Source: Gammaproteobacteria bacterium (GTDB taxonomy: Bacteria > Pseudomonadota > Gammaproteobacteria > Steroidobacterales > Steroidobacteraceae). From it: a stretch of DNA of 5,038 bases. The notes under the pieces are model-generated. The model was not told the DNA's origin, made no database searches, and worked only from the letters and a program-made list of their open reading frames with translations. A program made the position numbers and the translations under genes. The stretch spans positions 1-5,038 of the forward strand of contig PMHN01000338.1 in NCBI GenBank assembly GCA_003156695.1, written 5' to 3'. Shown here in pieces: positions 1 to 5,038 of this stretch (positions are counted from its first letter, which is position 1; every line of letters begins with the position of its first letter).

Positions 1-1782
1 CACGGCAAGACCACGCTGGTCGACTGCCTGCTGAAGCAGTCAGGAACCTTCGCGGCCCACGAGCGCATGGGCGAGCGCATCATGGATTCCAACGACATCG
101 AGCGCGAGCGCGGCATCACCATCCTCGCCAAGAACTGCGCCATCGAGTACGGCGGCACACGCATCAACATTGTGGATACGCCCGGGCACGCCGACTTCGG
201 CGGCGAGGTCGAACGTGTGCTGTCGATGGTGGACGGCGTACTGCTGCTGGTGGATGCGGTCGAAGGCCCGATGCCGCAAACGCGCTTCGTCACCCGCAAG
301 GCGCTGGCGCTCGGCCTGAAAGCCATCGTGGTGGTGAACAAGATCGACCGCCCGGGGAGCCGCCCGGGATGGGTCGTCGACCAGACCTTCGACCTCTTCG
401 ACAAGCTCGGCGCGAGCGATGAGCAACTCGACTTCCCGGTGATCTACGCCTCAGCACTGCAGGGCTGGGCGAGCACCGACCACACCGAGCGCCGTCCCGA
501 CATGTTGGCACTGTTCGAGGCCATCCTCGCCTACGTACCGCCGCCGGCGGCGCAGGCCGACATGCCACTGCAGCTGCAGATCTCCACCCTCGATTACAAC
601 TCCTACGTCGGACGCATCGGCATCGGCCGCATTCGCCGCGGCGTGGTGCGTCCGGGTGAGACCGTCGCGCTGCGTTACGGCGACGAGGATCGTGGCGAGG
701 CCAGGATCGCCCAGGTACTTGCCTTCACGGGCCTGCAGCGCAGCCCGGTCGAGGAAGCTAGCGCCGGCGACATCGTCGCCGTCACGGGCATCGAGGGAGT
801 CAACATCGGCGTTACGATCTGCGATCCGGAGCACGCCGAGGGGCTGCCGCCGATCAGCGTGGATGAGCCGACGCTCGCCATGAACTTCCAGGTCAACAAC
901 TCCCCGCTGGCCGGCCGCGAGGGTAAGTTCGTGACCAGTCGCCAGATCCGCGAGCGTCTCTACCGCGAGCTGCAAAGCAACGTCGCGCTGCGCGTGGAGG
1001 ACACGGAAGAGCCCGACGTCATGCGCGTCTCCGGCCGTGGCGAGCTGCACCTGACCATTCTCATCGAGAACATGCGCCGCGAGGGCTACGAGCTCGCCGT
1101 CTCGCGCCCGCAGGTGCTCACCAAGCTTGTAAATGGCGACGTGCACGAGCCCTACGAAGCGCTCACCGTCGACATCGAGGACACGCACCAGGGCGCGGTC
1201 ATGGAGGCGCTCGGCCCGCGCCGCGCGGACCTTACGGACATGAGCATCGATGGTAACGGCCGCGCGCGGCTCGAGTACCGCGTGCCGGCGCGCGGTCTCA
1301 TCGGTTTCCAGGGTGAATTCCTGACTCTCACCCGTGGCACCGGCCTCATGAGTCACATCTTCGATGGCTTCGCCCCGGTCAAGGGCGAGATCCCGGACCG
1401 CCACAACGGCGTGCTGGTGAGCAACGAACAGGGTGAGGCGGTGGCCTATGCGCTGTTCAACCTGCAGGAGCGCGGCCGCATGTTCGTCAGCCCCGGCGAG
1501 AAGCTCTATGAGGGCATGATCATCGGCATCCACAGTCGCGACAACGACCTGGTCGTGAACCCCATCAAGACCAAGAAGCTCACGAACATAAGGGCCGCCG
1601 GCAAGGACGACGCGATTCTCCTGACACCGCCGATTGAGCTGAATCTGGAGTACGCGGTGGAATTCATCGCGGATGACGAGCTGGTGGAAGTCACGCCCGC
1701 CTCCATCCGCATCCGCAAGCGCTTCCTGAAAGAACAGGACCGCAAGCGCGCCTCGCGCAGCGACTCCGCCGCGACCGCCTGA
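1..1782 (+). CDS. typA: Ribosome-associated translational GTPase TypA/BipA (5' end outside the window)
   Basis: TypA/BipA is a translation-factor GTPase of the EF-G type that binds the ribosome and supports 50S assembly and growth under stress such as cold. The reading frame is open from base 1, so the gene starts upstream; 593 residues are present. The first in-window residues, HGKTT, are the end of the P-loop, so only about 15 residues are missing compared with E. coli TypA (about 605). The GTPase domain shows RGITI (switch I), DTPGHAD at in-window residues 59-65, NKID at 113-116 and SAL at 151-153. The TypA-typical run around DRPGxRPxWVVDQ follows NKID. After it come domain II, the EF-G-like domain III (SGRGELHL), the domain V region (RGLIGF) and the TypA-specific C-terminal domain with KKLTNIRA and a basic end near SIRIRKRFL. 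No internal break is visible. The ATG at 67 is internal, since the P-loop lies before it. The gene converges on folE, with 39 bases between the stops. Confidence 0.97.
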   Translation, partial: HGKTTLVDCLLKQSGTFAAHERMGERIMDSNDIERERGITILAKNCAIEYGGTRINIVDTPGHADFGGEVERVLSMVDGVLLLVDAVEGPMPQTRFVTRKALALGLKAIVVVNKIDRPGSRPGWVVDQTFDLFDKLGASDEQLDFPVIYASALQGWASTDHTERRPDMLALFEAILAYVPPPAAQADMPLQLQISTLDYNSYVGRIGIGRIRRGVVRPGETVALRYGDEDRGEARIAQVLAFTGLQRSPVEEASAGDIVAVTGIEGVNIGVTICDPEHAEGLPPISVDEPTLAMNFQVNNSPLAGREGKFVTSRQIRERLYRELQSNVALRVEDTEEPDVMRVSGRGELHLTILIENMRREGYELAVSRPQVLTKLVNGDVHEPYEALTVDIEDTHQGAVMEALGPRRADLTDMSIDGNGRARLEYRVPARGLIGFQGEFLTLTRGTGLMSHIFDGFAPVKGEIPDRHNGVLVSNEQGEAVAYALFNLQERGRMFVSPGEKLYEGMIIGIHSRDNDLVVNPIKTKKLTNIRAAGKDDAILLTPPIELNLEYAVEFIADDELVEVTPASIRIRKRFLKEQDRKRASRSDSAATA

Positions 1783-1821
1783 AACCCGCGGGGGCCGCTG
1801 CACGGCCACGCGGCTGGCAAT
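1783..1821. terminator. GC-rich hairpin between the convergent typA and folE stops
   Basis: The 39-base gap holds a two-part inverted repeat. The inner stem pairs GGCCG (1793-1797) with CGGCC (1803-1807) around a 5-base loop. The outer stem pairs CCGCG (1786-1790) with CGCGG (1809-1813), with a 2-base bulge on one side and a 1-base bulge on the other. Its position between two converging genes suggests a shared, bidirectional terminator. No T-tract follows on either strand, so it is not a classical intrinsic terminator. It may only block exonucleases or assist Rho-dependent ending. Confidence 0.4.
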
Positions 1822-2421
1822 TCAGATCTCGCGCCCGCCTTCGATCCCGATGAAGCGCAGGAACTCCGCGCGCGTGCGCGCGTCGTCACGGAAGGCGCCG
1901 GTCATGCGGCTCGTTACCATCGACACGCCGCGCTTGTGTACGCCGCGGGTGGTCATGCACTGGTGGGTGGCGTCGATGACCACGCCTACCCCGCGCGGCT
2001 TCAACACCTCGGTGATGCAGCCGGCGATCTGCGCGGTGAGCTTTTCCTGCACCTGAAAGCGCCGCGCGTAGCCGTCCACCACGCGGGCGAGCTTACTGAC
2101 GCCGACGACTTTGTTGGCCGGGAGGTAGCCGATATGCACCCGCCCGATGATCGGCGCCATGTGATGTTCGCAGTGCGACTCGAAGCTGATATCGCGCAGC
2201 ACGATCATCTCATCGTAGCCGCCGACTTCCTCGAAGGTGCGCCGCAGGTAGGCGGCCGGATCGATCTCGTAACCCGAAAACCAGTCGCGGTAGGCATCCA
2301 CGACGCGCTGCGGAGTGTCGTGCAGCCCCTCGCGCCGCGGATCCTCCCCCGCCCAGCGCAATAGCGTGCGTACCGCCCCTTCGGCGGCGCGGCGCGAAAC
2401 TTTAAGTCCGGTTCTGGCCAT
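1822..2421 (-). CDS. folE: GTP cyclohydrolase I (type IA, FolE)
   Basis: FolE converts GTP to 7,8-dihydroneopterin triphosphate, the first step of tetrahydrofolate synthesis, and in many bacteria it also feeds the queuosine and biopterin branches. It is a cytosolic homodecameric zinc enzyme. The 199-residue product fits the family. An N-terminal helical part is followed by GLHDTPQRV at 32-40. CEHH at 84-87 supplies zinc ligands Cys84 and His87 and the catalytic His86. VVGVSKLAR at 105-113 and QCMTTRGV at 154-161, with the third zinc ligand Cys155, complete the signature. The CEHHMAP form replaces the CEHHLLPF form of E. coli; both belong to the zinc-dependent type. The ATG is supported by a strong Shine-Dalgarno at 2427-2434. 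The gene lies 46 nt downstream of the exporter gene on the same strand and may be its last operon member. A TACACT hexamer at 2444-2449 could be a weak -10 of a promoter of its own, but I see no good -35. Confidence 0.97.
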   Translation of the reverse strand: MARTGLKVSRRAAEGAVRTLLRWAGEDPRREGLHDTPQRVVDAYRDWFSGYEIDPAAYLRRTFEEVGGYDEMIVLRDISFESHCEHHMAPIIGRVHIGYLPANKVVGVSKLARVVDGYARRFQVQEKLTAQIAGCITEVLKPRGVGVVIDATHQCMTTRGVHKRGVSMVTSRMTGAFRDDARTRAEFLRFIGIEGGREI

Positions 2422-2426
2422 GCTGA

Positions 2427-2434
2427 CTCCCCTT
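2427..2434 (-). promoter_or_regulatory. Shine-Dalgarno of folE
   Basis: On the minus strand AAGGGGAG lies 5 nt before the ATG at 2421. It is the clearest ribosome binding site in the window and fixes the folE start. Confidence 0.75.
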
Positions 2435-2467
2435 CATCAGGAGAGTGTAGCGTGTCAGCCGTGCGAA

Positions 2468-3613
2468 TCAGCCGAAGAAGTGCAGCATCCCTGAGGTCAG
2501 AGCTAAGCTGCAGCCGCCGACGAGCGTCGCCACGGCGAACCCCGCGGCCAGCGGGCGCCAGCCGATGCGCCACATGTCAGTGAATGACACCGACAGGCCA
2601 ACGGCGGTCATGCCGCAGGTCAGGAACAGATCCGAAGCGGTGTAGCCGGATTGAATGAGCCGCTGCCACAGCGTGCTGCCCGCAGGCATGACAGCGTCGC
2701 CAACCGTTCGCAGGATGATGCAGGCCAGGAACCCCAGCACGAACAGGGGCACCAGCCGCACGTGGCCCGAAAGTCCTGCCGCCTGCGGTGCGCCGGCCTC
2801 ATCGGTCACTGCCGTTGCGGTCCGGGCGCGCGCTTCGTGCCGTTGCGTGAGCCATGCGGCCAGCGGAATCAGCACCGCGATCGAAAGATTGCGCAGCAGC
2901 TTCGCAACGCTCGCCGCCGCCAGCGCTTCAGGCTGGTGAGCCTGCTGCGAATACATGAGTGCGGCTCCGACGACCTGTGAGGTGTCGTGGATCGCCGTGC
3001 CGAGAAAAATACCGGCGTAGCGGGGCGAGGCCGCGAAAAAATGCCCGGCCACCCAGGGGTAACACAACATGGCAATGCATCCGAACAGCACCACGCAGGT
3101 CACCGCGAACGCGGTCTCCGCGTGGCGCGCGCGGATCACGGGCGACATCGCCACCACCGCCGTAGCACCGCAGACTGCCGTACCGATCGCGAGCAGCACG
3201 CCTAAACGCGGCGGCACCTTGAGCAGCCGCGCGAGCACCGTCGCAGCCGCGAGTGCAAACAGCAGGCAGGTCAGCGCCACCGGCAGCGCCGTGGCCGCGA
3301 TGGCGGTAGCCCCCATGAGCGTCAGTCGCAGACCCACCAGCGCGATGCCGGTGCGCAGCAGCTGATGCATGGCCCATTTCAGGCCCTGGCTCGCCCAGGC
3401 GGGCACGCCGAGCGTGTTCCGCCACAACATGCCGAGCACGACGGCGCACATGACCGGGCTTAAGGGAAACCTGGGAAGACCGCCGGCGCCATGCGCGAGC
3501 GCCTCTGCCAGCGCGCGGGCGACGAGCGCGAGTGCGACGGCGGCGATGACCCCGGGCGTGGCTTGCCGCAACAAACCCCAGCGTGGGGACAGCGCCCGCA
3601 GGTAACCGCCCAC
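2468..3613 (-). CDS. YeiH/YadS-family (UPF0324) putative sulfate-type exporter, integral membrane protein
   Basis: This is an inner-membrane protein of the YeiH family (UPF0324), commonly annotated as putative sulfate exporters; the substrate is not firmly established. From the GTG at 3613 it has 381 residues, somewhat longer than the roughly 340-350 of typical members. About ten hydrophobic segments are visible, near residues 20-38, 51-64, 87-99, 108-130, 138-160, 167-193, 200-222, 243-256, 286-305, 325-344 and 355-377. Family signatures are GTAVCGATA at 144-152, IHDTSQVVGA at 208-217 and AKLLRN at 237-242. A polar stretch at about 257-285, rich in Arg, Ala and Thr, forms a longer loop than usual. 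The GTG is chosen because it lies 2 nt after the upstream gene's stop, which suits translational coupling, and because it precedes the first membrane segment. No good Shine-Dalgarno is visible, so the start is less certain than the gene. The frame stays open upstream to an ATG at 3940, but that part overlaps the DUF6356 gene and has no membrane-protein character. Confidence 0.9.
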   Translation of the reverse strand: MGGYLRALSPRWGLLRQATPGVIAAVALALVARALAEALAHGAGGLPRFPLSPVMCAVVLGMLWRNTLGVPAWASQGLKWAMHQLLRTGIALVGLRLTLMGATAIAATALPVALTCLLFALAAATVLARLLKVPPRLGVLLAIGTAVCGATAVVAMSPVIRARHAETAFAVTCVVLFGCIAMLCYPWVAGHFFAASPRYAGIFLGTAIHDTSQVVGAALMYSQQAHQPEALAAASVAKLLRNLSIAVLIPLAAWLTQRHEARARTATAVTDEAGAPQAAGLSGHVRLVPLFVLGFLACIILRTVGDAVMPAGSTLWQRLIQSGYTASDLFLTCGMTAVGLSVSFTDMWRIGWRPLAAGFAVATLVGGCSLALTSGMLHFFG

Positions 3614-3615
3614 GG

Positions 3616-3867
3616 CTAGGACGGCAGGCGGGTGGTGCTGGTGAGGGCTTGCGGCGCGGCGGGCCGGTTGGCAATCATGCGCTCGTTGAGCTCGGCGATC
3701 GCGCGGCTGCCGGTGCGCACGAACAGAAACGGCAGCATTGCGTGAATCATGCAGGCGAATCCCGCCATGACCATGCGTGCCCCAAAGCCGAACGCGCACA
3801 CGCAGTGCCGGGAGTAGGACTCCCCGACCGAGGCGGGATGTTCGGTAAATGCTCGCGACAGGTTCAT
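3616..3867 (-). CDS. Small DUF6356-like protein, probably membrane-associated
   Basis: This 83-residue protein resembles the DUF6356 family from memory, in its opening FTEHPASVGESY (residues 7-18), then GFG at 27-29 and the HAMLPFLF run at 42-49, followed by a polar, Ser/Arg-containing tail. Function is unknown. A hydrophobic stretch at about 27-50 could be one membrane helix or an amphipathic anchor. Three cysteines (22, 24, 39) and three histidines (10, 21, 42) lie in or next to the conserved part. The ATG at 3867 has AGGA 7 nt upstream (3875-3878). The gene is first in the minus-strand series and faces the Lrp-family regulator across 111 bases. Its stop is 2 nt before the exporter's GTG, so the two are almost certainly co-transcribed and probably translationally coupled. 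This suggests, but does not show, a role alongside the exporter. The last 15-20 residues look unconserved. Confidence 0.82.
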   Translation of the reverse strand: MNLSRAFTEHPASVGESYSRHCVCAFGFGARMVMAGFACMIHAMLPFLFVRTGSRAIAELNERMIANRPAAPQALTSTTRLPS

Positions 3868-3874
3868 GCGGGCA

Positions 3875-3878
3875 TCCT
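3875..3878 (-). promoter_or_regulatory. Shine-Dalgarno of the DUF6356-like gene
   Basis: AGGA on the minus strand lies 7 nt before the ATG at 3867. The ATG that starts inside this motif (ATGCCCGCATGA) meets a stop within four codons, which leaves 3867 as the sensible start. Confidence 0.6.
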
Positions 3879-3931
3879 AGGCACCTTGCCGGGGTACGCG
3901 ATTGCGAAGGCATGGCAAAGACCGGCTGGCT

Positions 3932-3948
3932 GCGCAACAATGTTGCGC
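3932..3948. promoter_or_regulatory. Perfect 17-bp palindrome, probable operator of the Lrp/AsnC-type regulator
   Basis: The arms GCGCAACA (3932-3939) and TGTTGCGC (3941-3948) are exact reverse complements around a single central A. The site lies in the divergent region, 30 bp upstream of the regulator's ATG and 64 bp upstream of the DUF6356-like ATG. Lrp/AsnC dimers usually bind dyads of about 15-17 bp with an A/T-richer centre, which fits. The right arm contains TTGCGC, which could overlap a -35 element of the regulator's promoter and would suit autoregulation. Assigning it to this particular regulator is inference from position. Confidence 0.7.
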
Positions 3949-3963
3949 GTCAGACCCCCTGGC

Positions 3964-3980
3964 GAGCGATAACGTTGCAT
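3964..3980. promoter_or_regulatory. Possible secondary operator overlapping the regulator start codon
   Basis: GAGCGATAACGTTGCAT matches the 17-bp palindrome at 3932-3948 at 11 of 17 positions when aligned on centres 3972 and 3940. The right half (ACGTTGC against ATGTTGC) is nearly identical and the left half is degenerate. The 32-bp centre-to-centre distance is about three helical turns, so both sites would face the same side of the DNA. The same stretch contains GATAAC at 3968-3973, which could act as a -10 element. Confidence 0.35.
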
Positions 3981-4446
3981 GGACAAGCTCGATGCCAAAA
4001 TCCTGGAGCTGCTTCAGGGCAACGGTGAGCTGACTGCCGCCGAGATCGCCGACCGCGTCGGCTTGTCCAAAGCGCCCTGCTGGCGGCGGATACAGAAGCT
4101 GCAGGAGCTCGGCGTGATCCGGCGCACGGTGGCGCTGCTCGACGCGCACGCGCTCAACGTCGGCACCACGGTCTTCGTGACGCTCAAGACCGGCAACCAT
4201 AGCGAGGCATGGTTCGACAAATTCGTACGCGCCGTGCGCGATATCCCGGAGGTCACGGAAATCCACCGCATGAGCGGCGACGTGGATTACCTGATCCGCA
4301 TCGTCGTGCCGGATATCGATGCTTATGACGTGGTCTACAAGCGTCTGATCGCCGCGGTGGACTTCCAGGACGTGAGCGCCAGTTTCGCCCTCGAGACCAT
4401 CAAGTACACGACCGCCCTGCCGCTGTGCTACCTGAAGCTTGATTGA
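3979..4446 (+). CDS. Lrp/AsnC-family transcriptional regulator, DecR (YbaO)-like
   Basis: This DNA-binding regulator has the usual two-part Lrp/AsnC build and normal length (155 residues). The N-terminal winged helix-turn-helix spans about residues 3-50, opening with LDAKILELL and carrying the recognition-helix run SKAPCWRRIQKL at 30-41. The C-terminal RAM ligand-binding and oligomerisation domain spans about 63-143, with GDVDYLIR at 100-107 as the conserved G-D-Y turn. The end, KYTTALPL (142-149), and the segment with GNHSEAWF (72-79) recall E. coli DecR/YbaO, a cysteine-responsive activator of cysteine detoxification. I judge this by memory, so the ligand is not proven. The gene diverges from the DUF6356-exporter-folE series, with a palindromic operator candidate between them, which suggests it controls both that operon and itself. 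The ATG matches the usual family start. No convincing Shine-Dalgarno precedes it; the nearest purine run is GGCGAG at 3961-3966, 12 nt away. Confidence 0.95.
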   Translation: MDKLDAKILELLQGNGELTAAEIADRVGLSKAPCWRRIQKLQELGVIRRTVALLDAHALNVGTTVFVTLKTGNHSEAWFDKFVRAVRDIPEVTEIHRMSGDVDYLIRIVVPDIDAYDVVYKRLIAAVDFQDVSASFALETIKYTTALPLCYLKLD

Positions 4447-4449
4447 CGC

Positions 4450-4467
4450 CGGCAGGCGCGCCTGCCG
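4450..4467. terminator. 18-bp perfect palindrome between convergent genes, probable bidirectional terminator hairpin
   Basis: CGGCAGGCG and CGCCTGCCG are exact reverse complements with no spacer. As RNA this gives a 7-bp GC-rich stem with a CGCG loop. It starts 3 nt after the regulator's stop and lies 12 nt past the EmrA-like gene's stop on the other strand, so it can serve both. No T-tract follows in either direction, so ending may rely on the hairpin plus Rho. Confidence 0.55.
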
Positions 4468-4478
4468 CGCAGCGGGCG

Positions 4479-5038
4479 CTACTCCGCGGTGGCCGCGTCG
4501 CCGTCACGGATATTGTCCTGCACGATCTGCGCGATGCGCGCGGTGATTTCCTTGCGATCGATGTCGTAGGCGCTGGTAGCCAGCACCGGCTCATCGTGCG
4601 CGGCCGCTGCCAGTTGCACGCCGGAATCGTCACGTACGTCCACGGTCGCAACGGTGGACAGTCCGATGCGCAGCGGATGCTTCATCAGTTCCTGCGGGTC
4701 GAGCTCGACGCGCACCGGCACGCGTTGCACGACCTTGATCCAGTTACCGGTGGCGTTCTGCGCCGGCAGCAACGCGAACGCCGCGCCCGTGCCGAGGCCC
4801 AGCCCCGCCACCCTGCCGTGGAACTCGACGTGGCCACCGTACATGTCCGAAACCACTTTCACAGGCTGCCCGATGCGCATGCGCTTCAGCTGCACTTCCT
4901 TGAAGTTCGCCTCGACACGCATGCGCTCGAGCGGCACAACCGCAAGCAGCGGCGTGCCGGGTGCGATGCGCTCCCCGAGCTGCACCGCACGGCGCGCCAC
5001 ATAGCCGGTCACCGGCGAGCGCACGGTGGTGCGCTGCA
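4479..5038 (-). CDS. emrA: EmrA-like membrane fusion (HlyD-family) subunit of a multidrug efflux pump, C-terminal half
   Basis: EmrA-type proteins are periplasmic adaptors anchored in the inner membrane that join an MFS drug pump (EmrB) to an outer-membrane channel such as TolC. Only the last 185 residues are here; the gene continues past base 5038, and full members have about 390. Visible are the second half of the lipoyl domain (SPVTGYVARRAVQ at 7-19), the beta-barrel from about 40 to 112 with ANFKEVQL at 43-50, and the strong EmrA signature PAQNATGNWIKVVQR at 91-105. LRIGLS at 122-127 and a charged C-terminal tail follow. The similarity to E. coli EmrA is clear along the barrel, but closely related adaptors (FarA, VceA) share these motifs. 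The GTG at 5024 lies inside the lipoyl domain and is not a start. No emrB follows: the next gene downstream is the convergent regulator. The pump gene must lie upstream, outside the window, or elsewhere. Confidence 0.93.
   Translation of the reverse strand, partial: QRTTVRSPVTGYVARRAVQLGERIAPGTPLLAVVPLERMRVEANFKEVQLKRMRIGQPVKVVSDMYGGHVEFHGRVAGLGLGTGAAFALLPAQNATGNWIKVVQRVPVRVELDPQELMKHPLRIGLSTVATVDVRDDSGVQLAAAAHDEPVLATSAYDIDRKEITARIAQIVQDNIRDGDAATAE

Noticed and set aside
451..1809. 452-residue open frame on the minus strand opposite typA
   Set aside because: It is antisense to an unmistakable TypA, has a composition rich in Asp, Ala, Val, Arg and His typical of a mirrored GC-rich gene, and shows no family motif.
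1936..2364. 142-residue plus-strand open frame opposite folE
   Set aside because: It is a shadow of folE, which has intact zinc and catalytic residues; the plus-strand product has no recognisable domain.
3576..3588. Small hairpin CCCCA-GCG-TGGGG near the start of the exporter coding sequence
   Set aside because: A 5-bp stem with a 3-nt loop inside coding sequence of this GC content is expected by chance; an effect on translation cannot be supported from one sequence.
2928..3674. 248-residue minus-strand open frame overlapping the exporter
   Set aside because: It is an Arg/Pro/Ala-rich out-of-frame reading of the exporter gene, which itself shows clear membrane segments and family signatures.
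3614..3940. 109-residue N-terminal extension of the exporter up to an ATG at 3940
   Set aside because: It overlaps the recognisable DUF6356-like gene in another frame, starts inside the operator palindrome, lacks hydrophobic segments and would make the protein far longer than its family.
3583..3972. 129-residue plus-strand open frame across the DUF6356-like gene and the divergent region
   Set aside because: Its composition is shadow-like (Gly, Ala, Arg, His), it has no motif, and it would run through the operator and promoter region.

Overview
The window is GC-rich and tightly packed, with five protein-coding genes, two of them cut by the window edges. I see no rRNA, tRNA, CRISPR array, insertion sequence or phage gene. 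TypA, GTP cyclohydrolase I, an EmrA-type adaptor and an Lrp/AsnC regulator closest in feel to E. coli DecR (YbaO) all look proteobacterial. The most likely source is a high-GC gammaproteobacterium, although this rests on remembered family resemblance and not on a search.

Layout: (1) 1-1782, plus strand, the ribosome-associated GTPase TypA/BipA, lacking only about the first 15 residues. (2) 1783-1821, a short convergent gap with a GC-rich hairpin. (3) 3867 down to 1822, minus strand, a probable three-gene operon. It reads: a small DUF6356-like protein (3867-3616), then a YeiH-family (UPF0324) membrane exporter starting at a GTG 2 nt after the preceding stop (3613-2468), then folE after a 46-nt gap (2421-1822). 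(4) 3868-3978, a divergent intergenic region with a perfect 17-bp palindrome at 3932-3948. (5) 3979-4446, plus strand, the Lrp/AsnC-family regulator. (6) 4447-4478, a convergent gap with an 18-bp perfect palindrome that probably ends both flanking genes. (7) 5038-4479, minus strand, the C-terminal half of an EmrA-like membrane fusion protein.

The most coherent unit is the divergent pair of regulator and exporter operon around 3868-3978. Lrp/AsnC regulators often control a divergently transcribed transporter or enzyme gene. The palindrome has the size and symmetry expected of such an operator, and a weaker copy lies about three helical turns away over the regulator's own start codon. If the regulator is DecR-like (cysteine-responsive) and the exporter exports a sulfur compound, as its family is commonly annotated, this would be a small sulfur-overflow module that also carries an uncharacterised DUF6356 protein. 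That link is a hypothesis. TypA, folE and EmrA look like ordinary chromosomal genes, and nothing suggests recent horizontal transfer. I did not find evidence for a wholly new type of system.
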